The notes under the pieces: generated by a model
The model's input: the letters and a program-made list of their open reading frames with translations, nothing else
What the model was told of the DNA's origin: nothing
The model's database searches: none
DNA from: Epiperipatus broadwayi
Taxonomy: Eukaryota > Onychophora > Udeonychophora > Euonychophora > Peripatidae
Length of the DNA: 64,000 bases
Reading direction: 5' to 3'
Assembly (NCBI GenBank): GCA_028023455.1
Contig: JAQFVV010006274.1
Location: 1,986,001-2,050,000, forward strand
In this document: positions 37,313 to 47,576 of the stretch, in pieces
Layout of the letters: the number at the start of each line of letters is the position of its first letter
How positions within the stretch are numbered: position 1 is the first letter of the stretch
Position numbers and translations under genes: made by a program

Positions 37313-37679
37313 CATCTCCCACATATATATACTATAAGTGCTCAGATATATATTAAGATAGACAATCTTCATACTTTAATGGACTGGCTCCAATCTACTA
37401 CACCCTCCAACTCTTCAACCGTTCATCCAATTGAAAATCTGGTGATGGAATGCTCGAAGGCCACCCTGAGGCCGAGATTCTTGTCACACCCATGTAGACC
37501 CAAGGTCAATCTGAACCCCACATGTACAGGACATAATTTATTAAATACATATGCAAGGATGGGCAGACATCTCTACAATGTAATATCTGAAATACAGGCT
37601 TAATATATACCATGTGTCTATATATGCAATATAGGGTATATAAGCACAGGCTTTCACATGACCCACCACTCTCCACTTA

Positions 37680-38220
37680 TTTATCTTTTCAGCATATATG
37701 TGCTTGAGTGTATCAGTATTATTAGATAGAGTGGAGAGTGGTGGGTCATGTGAAAGTCTGTACTTATATACCCTATATTACATATATAGACACATGGTAT
37801 ATATTAAGCCTGTGTTTCAGTTATTACATTGTAGAGATGTCTGCCCATCCTTGCATATGTATTTAATGGATTATGTCCTGTACATGGGTGTGACAAGAAT
37901 CTCGGCCTCAGAGTGGCCTTCGAGCATTCCATCACCAGATTTTCAATTGGATGGATGGTTGAAGAGTTGGAGGGTGTAGTAGATTGGAGCCAGTCCATTA
38001 AAGTATGAAGATTGTCTATCTTAATATATATCTGAGCACTTATAGTATATATGTGTGGGAGATGATAATCTGGACCAACTGATGATTGCTGGTTTAGCAC
38101 GAAATACCTATATTGGTGATCATTTATCTTTTCAGCATATACGTGCTTGAGTGTATCAGTATTATTAGATAGAGTGGAGAGTGGTGGGTCATGTGAAAGT
38201 CTGTGCTTATATACCCTATA
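37680..38220 (+). repeat. Inverted segment of the array (about 1.14 units)
   Basis: From 37680 the array turns over and reads as the reverse complement of units 1-3. It passes through the unit junction near 37818, where the TTTCAGTTATT terminus is fused to ATTGTAGAGATG, and through a hammerhead, to end at 38220. A block of about 30 bp present in units 1-3 is missing near 37885. Because it crosses a unit junction, the template must have been a multimeric or circular RNA. Confidence 0.8.
38065..38122 (+). ncRNA. Type I hammerhead ribozyme in the inverted segment
   Basis: The plus strand carries ATAATC, TGG bulge, ACCAA, CTGATGA, TGCT/AGCA, GAAA, a stem III with a changed loop (ATACCTAT), then TTGGT and GAT. 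Stem I and the core are intact; the base before GAAA is C instead of T. The loop change leaves stem III pairing intact, which supports the fold. Confidence 0.75.
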
Positions 38221-38234
38221 TTATGATGGATAAT
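38221..38234. repeat. Right target-site duplication of the array
   Basis: Exact copy of the 14-bp word at 36152-36165, immediately after the last base of the inverted segment. Confidence 0.75.
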
Positions 38235-39154
38235 ATTTTACAATTGTGATTAATTTATGTATTTTTTTTCACAACCAAAATAATATAAGAATTTTAATCC
38301 ATAATATTGATAAGTGAATATACTTTATCTAATTTTATACATTTTAAAATTTAATATTAAACATTTTGGTGTTATATTTGATCAAAATGTGTTTGTTATT
38401 ACTTAATTTTATTGAATGAAACAGGCTTCTTTTTTTTTTTTGCTTTTATAGTCATTAACAATGAAAATCTTTTTTATTTTGTATATATAATAAACAAAAG
38501 CAATGAGTCTTGCAAGGGTTCTGGATTAAAATGAGATAAAATCTTAATTATATTTTAATTCCAAAATCAAGACAATATTCTATACTGTATAACAAATTAG
38601 CTCTGTATTGTACTATCAATTTTTAGTATGACATTGACATTTTATTTTCAGATAGCTTGGTATTAGTGATGTCACTATTTTATGATGTCATCACTTTTGT
38701 ACCATTTTAAAAAAATGGTGGTTATTTTTCAAAAAATGTTTCAAATTATTTTTTAAAGATTGTAATAGCGAATGATCAATTTAAATCAAAATGGATACCA
38801 ATTGGTAATGATCACTATGGCAAATCTTTGCATAAAAGTTTGTCCCTAACCATGATAAACATGTATTTTATTTTTCACCAAAATTAAAGTACATCATTAC
38901 AAATATAGATAAACAATAAATAAAAAATTTTTGAAACATTCTTTAAATTTTCTTTAGATTTTTTTATCGATGAATTGAGTATTGATCTACTCAGTTTTTT
39001 TTTTTTTTAAATATTGCTTTGACATCATGAAAGAATATGGTGATGACCGATTAATCAATTGAAGATTCTTTGGGTTTGCATAAGGGATTTATCATAATTC
39101 TATGTAATTTATAAATTCAAAGTGAAATCTAAAAAAATCATTACTTTCATTTAC

Positions 39155-39815
39155 AGCTCTCCCTATCTTTTTTTTGTTTGTTTGTTTTTGTGAACTTTTA
39201 ATATTATTTATCTTTTCAATTTTTTTTTTTGGTTTCGAGAAAATGAGAGAAGAGGGAGGAGGATAGTCAATCCTAAATTTTCAAGGTTTCTTTTGATTTG
39301 TCATCATAATACTACCTAATTTTGACTTAGAAAATTAATTGAAGTATACTTTCAAATGATCTCTTTTAGTATTTGTAAATGATAGATTTGTTTGGGATTT
39401 TTTGTTTTTAAAATTTTTAAATTTCCTCTTTTTTCTTATTTGTTTTTTAAAAAGTGAGGAGAAGGATTAGGATGAATATGATGAATTTATTGTAATACTA
39501 ACTTATTACTTCTCATTGACAGGTTTGTTTGTTGTTTTTTTTTTTTTGCAAACTTTTAGTGTTATTTGTCGTTTCAATTTCTTATTTAGTTTTGATAAAA
39601 TGGGAGAGGGTGGAGGAGTGTGAGAGAAAGGTAAAAAATAAGATCAATTCTAAGTTTTTAAGATTTCTTTTGATTCCTTATCATAATATTTAATTAATTG
39701 ATATATAATTTCAAACAAGCTCCTTTAAGTATTTATAATTGACAGATTTCTTTTGGAATTATTATTTGTCTTTAAAAAATTTTAATTTTTTCTTATTTGC
39801 TTTTTAAAAGTATAA
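39155..39815. repeat. Two-copy tandem duplication, period about 358 bp
   Basis: The blocks GTTTGTTTG(T)n..AACTTTTA.T.TTATTT, then GATAAAATG/GAGAAAATG with GAGAG.G..GGAG, then ATTTGTAAATGATAGATTT against ATTTATAATTGACAGATTT, occur in the same order near 39180-39390 and 39530-39750. Divergence is substantial. No coding frame is conserved. Confidence 0.6.
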
Positions 39816-42290
39816 ATCAACAATTAAAATAAAAATAAACTAGCTGGCTTTGAAGCAACAATGGCAAATTAATAATAATAAAAGAGAGCTTAAAATGAAA
39901 CTTCTTTCTTATTTATTTGGATTACTACCTCTTGCCCAATAGTTGTTTACATTTAGATTTCACAAAAATAAAAGTCATTGTTATTGCTTTTGTTTGAAAT
40001 TGAGTATTTGATTGTCAACATGCAAGGACAATGCAAAATCACTCTAAATTCCCACTTACTCTTTTTTAATTAAAAATTTTAAAAAATTAATGAACATCTC
40101 CAAGTCTAATGTTTCCAGCAGTTTTTCAAATGAAAACATTTTAAATAATATGGTCAATGAAGAATACAAAATTTATTTTTAAATTAACAAATTAAAAAAG
40201 AAGAAAAAAGAATTTCTTGTAATATGTGAGAAAATGTTTCTTTTTTTATCTTTTAATTTGCTGTTGGACTTTACGATGTAGATTTTCACTACTGTAAACT
40301 ACATTGAATCTTAATTATCGATTAATTATCTCAGAATTTTTTGGTGAAGTAGGCATTGTTTTAAAGAACATGGAATGTAGATAGCCAAGTAGATTGATAT
40401 CATGAATTATTACTTTAGAAAAATATATACATAATATAAATAGTATGCAAATATATCAATTCATAAATATAAAATACAAATGATCGACTTTTCAAATGAT
40501 AAAATTCATTGATTTTTGTGACTTAGAGGTTGTTATTAGTATATTACTTAATATTAAAGTTGAAGTAAGTTTATATTGCATACAATTTGTATATATCTAA
40601 CATTTATAAGGGTGTATTCAAAGTGAAGAGAATAAATAGATTGTAAAACAATCATTTATCAGACCGTTACATAAATTCAAGATTATGATTCTTATATAAT
40701 TAATTTATAATACATTAAAAAATTAACCATAAGAATAAAAATTAAAAAAATAAAATAAACGGAAGAAAGGTGATTCTATTAACAAATACTGTTTTTAAAA
40801 CTTTCATGCATTTTAAAAATTAGTATAAATATTTTTAAAAATAAGATGTTTACATCTTTATTTGTTTTTTATACAGTATGTATGTTTGTGCATTGTATTA
40901 AAAAAAATTAAGTAGAATTAAGAAAGGAGATTATTCAAAGGTTAGAGGTAACTGTTTATTTGGTTCATCAGCAGGGTTTGTTTAGCTTGGCTTTAGATTT
41001 GTGGATGAAAGTGTGTTTTGTGAAAGTCAGCCTATATTTGTAAACCTAGCCACTGCTGTGTTTGCCATAAGAACAATGATTGAGACTGGATAATTATGGG
41101 TCTTGTCTCAGGAAAGCTGAGGGATTCTCTTACCTGCTGCCAAGGCCTTCATCCTCGCTTGACACGATAATTCCTCCGCAAGGCTCTTATGCCACCTGCC
41201 CAGAATGGCAGGCACTAAGCTGCTAATAACATTCTTTTTTTTTTCTTTGGTGATATGGGAACACTAGAGTTCTTTCACCCCCTACTAAGTTCTAGTCCAG
41301 ACAAGCTTTTTTTAATATTGGTAAGATAACTATTTTTTAATACGTATACTTTTTTTTCCTGAACAAAAAGTGTGGAAGTAAAGTTCAGATTATAATATTA
41401 ATATCTCTCTGTGTGCATATATATATATTTGTACATATTTGCCATATGAATAAATAAGATATTCTATATATGTTTATACGAATTTTTTTTTTTTAAATTT
41501 TATCTTCTACATATATTAGAATAGATGTTTATTTAAATGTCTGTTGCAGCATCATTTGAAATGACTGCAGTTTTAAAATGTCCAAAGTTGTTTTTTTTTT
41601 TTTTTTTTTGCATTGAAGATTTGATTGTATACAAAATATCTACTGATTTTTTTACATATCGTATTTATTATCATTTTTACTTGGAGATCTTCTTTATGCA
41701 TGTACTTGTGGGAAATATAAATAATAAATATTCATCTTTTTAGCTCTCCCGTTCTATTTTACCATTGTGCTAAATCCTACACAGGTATAATTTTTATAAG
41801 AATAATTATTTGATTTTTCTACATGTTGATTTGATGCGAATTATAAAAATTAAAAAGGATTAAAGTAAAGATGAACCAGACACTATAACGATTTATAATC
41901 TCTAGGTTGCATTTGTAAGTCAATAAAATTATATATTTTAAATTGATCTTGGATGTATAACATATACATATAAACAATAAAGTTTATCTATGAAATTGAT
42001 TAAATAATGATGTAATGTCAATGACTGGCTTATTATATAATGAATATATAGATCATGCTGAAACAAAACAAAAAAACATCAGATGCTTGGGTGTCTCATG
42101 AATTATAGTAAAACCGACAGAAATGTATATTCTATTTTTTTATTTTTGTATTGAAGAAATCTAATGGGAATGAATACTCAAAAATGAAAGTCAATGAAAA
42201 TGCATTTTGTTTTTACCTTTGCTAAAACTGTCTTGAAAATGTGGTAAATTGAATTTCCTACAGGTTTGGGATGAAGTAAAAATAAAATAA
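39816..42290. other. AT-rich DNA with one GC-richer island, no supported gene
   Basis: Apart from the island at 41085-41225, only A/T-rich sequence and short low-complexity frames are seen. The 41537-41743 frame is built around a poly-T run and is not supported. Confidence 0.5.
41085..41225. other. GC-richer island, unclassified
   Basis: About 140 bp with roughly balanced composition stands out sharply from the AT-rich flanks (GGCAGGCACTAAGCTGC, CTTACCTGCTGCCAAGG). All frames contain stops and no tRNA-like or transposon terminus was recognised. It could be a short exon, a SINE relic or a regulatory element. Confidence 0.4.
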
Positions 42291-42401
42291 ACTGGTCTAG
42301 TAGTATATAGGGTATATGAGCACAGACTTTCCCAACACCCACCACTAACACACTCTATCTCATATCACTGATACACTTGAACACATATGTTGAAAAGATA
42401 A

Positions 42402-42459
42402 ACAATCATCAATATAGTATTTCATGTTAAACTAGCAATCATCAGTTGGTCCAGATTAT
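42402..42459 (-). ncRNA. Decayed hammerhead ribozyme
   Basis: CTGATGA and GAAA survive on the minus strand, but stem II is broken (TGCT facing AACA) and stem I has a mismatch (ACCAA facing TTGAT). It is probably inactive. Confidence 0.6.
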
Positions 42460-42838
42460 CATCTCTACACATATATGAAATAAGTGCTCAGATATATAAA
42501 GATAACCAACCTTCATACTTTAATAGACAGGCTTCAATCCACTCCAACTCTGCAACCCTCCATCCAATTGAAAATCTGATGATGGAATGCTCAAAGATCA
42601 CCTTAAGTCCGAGATTCTTGTCACACCCATGTTGACCTAAAGTCAATCTGACTCCTCATGTACAGGACATAATCCATTTAATACATATCCTCATGGTGGC
42701 CTTTTGCATTCCATCATTAGATTTTCAATTGGATGGGTGGTTGGAGTGTGGAGTGGATTGAAGCCTGTCTATTAAAGTATGAAGGTTGGTTATCTTAATA
42801 TATATCTGAGCACTTTCTTGCATATATGTGTAGAGATG

Positions 42839-42897
42839 ATAATCTGGACCAACTGATGATTGCTGGTTTAGCATGAAATATGTATATTGGTGATTGT
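42839..42897 (+). ncRNA. Type I hammerhead ribozyme, intact copy
   Basis: The plus strand has ATAATC, TGG bulge, ACCAA, CTGATGA, TGCT/AGCA with loop GGTTT, GAAA, ATATGTAT, A, TTGGT and GATTGT. The outer stem I strand has changed from GATTAT to GATTGT, turning an A-U pair into a G-U wobble and so preserving the helix. The surrounding element is clearly diverged, yet the motif is kept, which suggests it was functional when the element moved. Confidence 0.75.
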
Positions 42898-43127
42898 TTA
42901 TCTTTTCAACATATATGTGTTCAAGGGTATCAGTGATATGAGATAGAGTGGTTAGTGGTGGTGCTGGGAAAGTGTGCTCATATACCCTATATACTACATA
43001 TATTGATATAGGTATATAATTAGCCTGTATTTCAGTTATTAAATTGGTCTAGACAAAAATTTATATAAATTACACAAGTATGATTAACCAAAGACACAGG
43101 AATAGTCAATAGTTTTTAACTTTTGGA

Positions 43128-43210
43128 TGCTTAAAAAGGCTGATCTTCAATGTATTTACAATTTATAAAGCAGAGCGCTATAAAAATAAATGCTTATTTA
43201 CATATGCTTA
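43128..43210 (+). repeat. Fragment of the 339-bp satellite-like repeat
   Basis: It contains AAAAAGGCTGATCTT, an ACAATTTATAAA segment, GCGCTATAAAAATAAATGCT and TTATTTACATATG in the order found across the unit junction at 34180-34230. Because it spans the junction, it derives from a tandem source rather than from a single unit. Confidence 0.7.
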
Positions 43211-43990
43211 ATATCATAAATTGAATGTTGATTTTTGAACATTTAGTTTAATTTCTTTTATAGCTGAAGTGTTTTTGAATTTTGATATTTTATTTTTATC
43301 CAAGGATCAATTTAGATTGAATGCAAAAAATAAAAGTATAAGATATGTTGAAAAGAGTGAGTTCTAATGTATGTGTTTTATGTGATAAAAGTTCATGGTA
43401 CTGATCTAGAATTGGAAGCAATGGAGAATTATCATTATAAATCAAGTATAATTTGATTGCAGTACTACATTGCTTAGTTTAGTTTATTGGTTGCCAACCA
43501 GAGAACATACATGCATAAATTTTGATATTTAAATAAAATGAATAATGATTTTTATAAAAATAAAAAAGTAACCATAAATAGATAAGATTAGGAATACATA
43601 GTGTGACAGAATGGGTTCAAACTCAGTCACAAATAATATTATTAATCAGTATTTGAACATATATGTAGATGTAGATATATAATATTAATTTTATTACATG
43701 GTGATGGTTACAAATACACAAACGTGGAAGAGAAACTGTCATTTTGAAACGATGTATATGTGAGTGTGACGAATGTGTGTATAAATGGATTAAGTAGTTG
43801 AAAAGAGAGAAACAAGATTTTTGTTTCACGTTTTAAAAAAAAAACTAGAAGTTTTCCCGCAGAAATAAGATTTCATTTTCTTTTATGTACAATAAAAGAT
43901 ATGATAAAAGTTTTCACACGTTAACCAAATCTGGTTAGTCAGCAGTGGGACAGGAAGTGAAATCAAAAGAAATTTCTAGAACAAATGGAG
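43211..43990. other. AT-rich DNA, no gene seen
   Basis: No recognisable domain or repeat. The minus frame at 43623-43829 is low complexity. Confidence 0.5.
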
Positions 43991-43994
43991 GTGG

Positions 43995-44003
43995 CTATAA
44001 AAG
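43995..44003 (+). promoter_or_regulatory. Candidate TATA box
   Basis: CTATAAAAG sits in a GC-richer context (GGAGGTGG upstream, GAGAGTCACGC downstream) and would place initiation near 44025-44032. In such AT-rich DNA TATA words are common, so the context is the only reason to list it. Confidence 0.3.
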
Positions 44004-44026
44004 AGAGTCACGCATAATGCATTTGG

Positions 44027-44376
44027 TCTTTGACCCTGCAGAGTTACAGCCGTGAACAGGAAATCGTAAATCCAGAATATTAAAAGTTTTAATATTTTTC
44101 TTATGTAATGGCAGATCCAAAAGAAATGTCGGGGTAAGAACATACCATGTCAGAATCAAACCCCTAATTCCAACCAACTGTAGCTGCCTCGCCCAATAAT
44201 ATCAAGATGCCTTGGAATAAAATATAATTCCCAACGTGAAACCAAGCTGAACCTCGTCAACCAATGGACATGAAGATCGGGAACCTTCACATTGAATTAC
44301 TTGTTATTACCTGTGATGAATGGAACTCTTTAAAATAAATAAATCTGCTTCCACTAATTCCCTGGGGAATATTCAG
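44027..44376 (+). other. Candidate first exon (untranslated) with splice donor
   Basis: The stretch after the TATA-like site has a more balanced composition than its surroundings and ends in CAG|GTAAAG at 44374-44382, a good donor. The ATG frames inside are all short (9-25 codons), so it would be 5' UTR if real. The minus-strand 60-codon frame across 43995-44177 is an alternative without any recognised domain. No downstream exon was identified. Confidence 0.25.
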
Positions 44377-44859
44377 GTAAAGAACTTTAAACACTGATTT
44401 TTTTTTTCCTTTATGAAAAAGAAATTTTTACCATTTATAATAAGTGATGGTGACAATCTAAGTTAATTTAATGACATTTTCTTAAAGTCTTATTTAATTG
44501 CGGACATAAATAACATAATTATTGTCGGAGGTCATGTGAAATAAACTTTTCTTAGTATCGACCTTCACTACTTGATTATGTGTGATAAATCTATTGGAAA
44601 GAATGGCGTATGTGTGCGTATCGAAATGACAGAGTAGTAATTACATTTTTTATAATATTAAATATCGAAAGAAAAATAGAGTGTTGAATTATTTATTTAT
44701 TTTATCTAAAAGATCAAAGAATAATAGTGATCTTTATAAGTCTTTAATAAAAAACTGATTTGATAATGAAACTCAAAACAAATCTTATTGTGATATTTAT
44801 TTACAGATCCATTTTTTTTTAAATGTGTGTTTAAAAAGAACTCTTAACCCCATTCGTAA

Positions 44860-44925
44860 CTACTCCCAGCTGTGACGCCACCTGACCATGAGACTGAGCT
44901 AACCGATGGTCAAAACCCCTCTCAC
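44860..44925 (-). mobile_element. Possible tRNA-derived SINE head
   Basis: On the minus strand GGTTAGCTCAGTC resembles a tRNA D-arm and Pol III box A, followed about 40 bp later by GTTACGAATGG, a poor box B. The patch is much more GC-rich than its flanks. No complete cloverleaf can be drawn, so it is not a tRNA gene. Confidence 0.3.
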
Positions 44926-45730
44926 GTTACGTAAGATAGTGTTCTTGTTGGAAATATATTCACTTCGCATAATTCTTATATTCGTATAAGATTGGCGCTT
45001 GGAGTTCTTTGGACAACCATAAATACGTGTTGTGAATATATTACAGTTATGAGAACGAATCCGGAAGTTTTGAATAACAATATTTAAGTCAAAACGATTT
45101 TAATTAAATATAAATACGTAGGTACGTATGTTTGCTATATTGTAGATATATATTCGGTAGTGTACTCTATCTAGTGAGAGGTATGGGTTTTGTTACAATA
45201 GAAATATACTTGGTGAAAAAAATATCATTATTGGAGGAAATTAAAAATTTACCCATTTAGAAGGAATGTATTGATTGTAGAAAGAAAGTTAAAGATGTAT
45301 TGGAAACAATTACCAAGGCTAAAGGAAAAGTGAAGAAAATGAAAATAAATTAGATTTTAAGAAAATCAATAGTTCTTTATGCATATTTATAAGTAGAAGA
45401 AGACAATGTGCTTGGAAAAGTGTTTTTGAATGAATGCTAATGAACAGTTGGGATGTTGACTATAATAGATGAAAATTATGGTATCGGTGCTATAATAATT
45501 TTGTCAAAGAAGAGGACCATTTGTGTGTGTACATATAAGTACTTTGATTAGATAAATATTAATACAGTACATCAAGTCAATTTTTAAAAAAAATCTTAAA
45601 TTTAATAATTTATAATTTCAGAAATATGAAGCAATAACTTATTAATATGAATATTTTTTTGCTTATTTGAATATATTATTTTATTGATTAAAGACAGACA
45701 CACATACACATATATATATATATATATATT
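44926..45730. other. AT-rich DNA ending in an AC/AT microsatellite
   Basis: No gene recognised. A run of CA and TA dinucleotides at about 45696-45730 abuts the left end of the Penelope element. Confidence 0.5.
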
Positions 45731-45915
45731 CTATTATTCTCTTGGATAAATGAATTCAAATTATTATTTCCAGGAGGTTCCATGTAATAAAAATATAATA
45801 ACTAAATAGCTGACATTTCAGTACTAACTAGTACTTTCCTCAGAACTTATTTCTCAAATCATAAAAATGTGTGTGGCAAAATTTAAAATCGTTATTATTT
45901 TTTCTTTGTTATTAA
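45731..45915 (-). repeat. Pseudo-LTR, downstream copy
   Basis: Direct repeat of 48477-48660, with most differences being single substitutions. It lies after the GIY-YIG end of the coding region. Confidence 0.8.
45798..45855 (-). ncRNA. Hammerhead-like motif in pseudo-LTR
   Basis: On the minus strand: CTGAGGA (fits CUGANGA), a perfect six-base stem AGTACT/AGTACT with a short loop, then GAAATGTCAGCTATTTAG. Stem III can be drawn as a short helix closing on CTAT. My hand fold leaves one extra base before stem I. It is the best-paired hammerhead core of this element. Confidence 0.6.
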
Positions 45916-46089
45916 TTTCATTTTCAATCCAATTCAAAATGTTTCATTAACAATTTTTTAATTACACTGTTTTAGATGTTATTGTTTCTTTCCTGTTCTT
46001 TTTTTATTCTCTCTGAGATCTTACTTGTTATTCTCCTATTTATGAACTTTCATGAGAATTATTGTACAAAATAACAAACCAATTAAAAC

Positions 46090-46600
46090 CTTAAATGAGC
46101 ATACATTTTCCAAATATTGTTAATTTTCTTCAATTCACACTCTTCGTTTATGCTCATGTGATTTTAAAAATCTCTATAACTTCCTTAGCAGTCTCTTGTC
46201 ATATTGTTTAATTTTTGCCAAAATATGTGTTTTTTTTAAATTGATGTCATGGTTTGTTAATTTAATGTGTGAGTAAATGGCTGGTGAATTAAATTTTTCT
46301 TTAACTGCCAAAATGTGTTCTTTCTTTCTTATGTTTATTCTAGATTAGTCTGTCCATTATATGAATGTAAACAAACTCCACATGGAATTTCACATACATG
46401 ATGAGATTCCAAAGGAATTATATCTTTAGGGCATGGAAATATTTTATTAATTTTTTTTAAAATGTAGTATAAATTGTGTGGATATTATTTTTCTTCAAAA
46501 TATTATTAATTTTATCAATTATTTTCTTTATATATGGCAGAATAGTCTTAATTTTTGAAGTATCAAAATCTTTTTTATATATACCCCCCCCCTATTAATA
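46090..46600 (-). pseudogene. Penelope GIY-YIG endonuclease region
   Basis: Minus-strand frames give LPYIKKIIDKINNILKKNNI and, further on, IPLESHHVCEIPCGVCLHSY followed by NGQT. They correspond to the linker and the GIY-YIG start of Penelope proteins (GVY.IPC..C...YIGQT). Later segments NTFWQLKKNLIHQPFTHT and KEVIEIFK match the histidine block and the late EAIEI helix. Several stops intervene, the YIG motif is degraded to YNG and the GIY tyrosine is lost. In an active element this nuclease would open the target site. Confidence 0.7.
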
Positions 46601-47412
46601 ATCCTATGATCAAAACCATTATGAAGAAGCATTTTTTTTAGAAGCATAAATATCTTGGTGAAAATGGCTGTCATCAGAAGGTCTCTTAGTTCTCTCTAAC
46701 ATCTTTGCCACTGAAAATAATTGTGCTGGATGGTGATGAGAAACAAATTGTAGATATTTCCCAGTGTTAGTTTGCTTTTTATATATACTATGGGATAAAG
46801 AACCATTCTTCTTTCTTTCAATTAAAACATCTAAGAATGGAAGTTGGTTAGTATTTTCTGCTTCCATAGTAAAATTGATTGTTGTTGTGAATTTAAGAAA
46901 ATTAAAAATTCATCAAGAATATGCTAACCATGAGGCTAAATAACAAAGGTATCATCAACATGGTTTTTTAACTACTAATATCAAAATTTTCTTTTCCAAG
47001 TTTTACATAAAAATAGAAGCCAATACTGGAGAAATTGGTGAACCTATAGCTAAATCTGATGTTTCTTTATAATCTGAACATCAAAAATAAAAGTATTTAA
47101 TAAGCAGAGTTCAATCAAACTCGCAACAAAATCAGGCAATTAAATATTTTTCAAAACTTCAATAGTTTCCTTTACAGATACATTAATAAAAAGCAAAACA
47201 ATATCAAAATTTATCCAAATATCATTTTTTAAATTAATTTAATATCTCGGTTAAGCTCATGAAAATGATTTGCATCCTTAACATAAGATGACATTTCTGT
47301 TAAATATGGCTATAGAAAAGAAGATAAAAAACAATCGGACTCAATGGAATATCTGGTTTATGAAGTATTATAACTTTATCTTTCTTATTGCATTGCCAAA
47401 TTCATATAATAT

Positions 47413-47576
47413 TAAATCATCTATTTTCTTTACTGTTTTACCATGCTTTTTTTACAGCCCACTGACAGTTTCGATTGGATAGATATTATTCTGAAGAAGA
47501 TTGCTTGGATAATCAAAACTGACAGTGGGTTATAAAAAAGGCATTGTAAAACAGTAATAAAGAATCACAGATGATT
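47413..47576. repeat. Foldback insertion inside the Penelope coding region
   Basis: The left arm (47413-47475) and right arm (about 47509-47576) are imperfect reverse complements over about 65 bp, sharing AAATCATCT, TTACTGTTTTAC, CCCACTG and a CAGTTT-type end. The spacer is about 33 bp. It separates the N-terminal and palm blocks of the RT and contains a hammerhead-like core, so it may derive from the terminal region of another Penelope-like family. Confidence 0.75.
47485..47530 (+). ncRNA. Degenerate hammerhead-like motif in the foldback
   Basis: The plus strand has CTGAAGA at 47491-47497, a GATT/AATC stem, AAAA in place of GAAA, then ACTGACAGT as a small stem III. The pattern parallels the motifs at 31.7 and 34.7 kb, including the A-for-G change. 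A G occupies the cleavage position, so activity is unlikely. Confidence 0.4.

Larger units (their letters stand above)
36152..38234 (-). mobile_element. Retrozyme-like tandem array of 473-bp hammerhead units
   Basis: Three full 473-bp direct units plus a short fourth piece run from 36165 to about 37677, followed by an inverted segment of about 540 bp to 38220. Every unit carries a hammerhead ribozyme, sense on the minus strand in the direct units and on the plus strand in the inverted part. The 14-bp word TTATGATGGATAAT lies at both 36152-36165 and 38221-38234 and looks like a target-site duplication. In ribozyme-sense orientation the 3' end is ...TTTCAGTTATT next to this duplication, the same terminus as the element at 42.3 kb, and the 5' part is inverted as in twin priming. 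Recurrent 108- and 67-codon frames exist because the units are nearly identical, and they lie on both strands. I regard them as non-coding, as is typical of animal retrozymes. Confidence 0.75.
36050..38860. repeat. Dispersed repeat copy, split by the retrozyme array
   Basis: The flanks 36050-36164 and 38235-38860 together align, in order, with 60280-61035. Shared blocks include CTTTGATC.TATAAA.TTGA.TATTAA.TACAT, ACATTTTAAAATTT, CCATTT(A)nATGGTG and TGATCA.T.TGGCAAAT. The second copy lacks the roughly 2.06-kb array, so it gives an empty-site comparison. The repeat has no recognised coding sequence. Confidence 0.6.
42293..43052 (+). mobile_element. Second retrozyme-like element, inverted dimer
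   Basis: It is related to the 473-bp units of 36-38 kb along its length but diverged. The left half (about 42303-42690) reads like units 1-3, and the right half (about 42690-43044) reads in the opposite direction, making a large foldback. TGGTCTAG flanks it at 42293-42300 and 43045-43052 and fits a target-site duplication. Its right end is ...TTTCAGTTATTAAAT in ribozyme-sense orientation, the same 3' terminus as at the first locus. The right-hand hammerhead is intact and the left-hand one decayed. A single retrotransposition event with 5' inversion explains the layout. Confidence 0.7.

Noticed and set aside
36331-38100. Recurrent 108-, 98- and 67-codon frames in the 473-bp units
   Set aside because: They exist on both strands because the units are nearly identical. 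They show no known domain, and the diverged 42.3-kb copy does not keep them open, whereas the ribozyme is kept there. Treated as non-coding.
44860-44925. A complete tRNA gene
   Set aside because: Only a D-arm-like word is present; no acceptor stem, anticodon arm or proper T-arm can be drawn.
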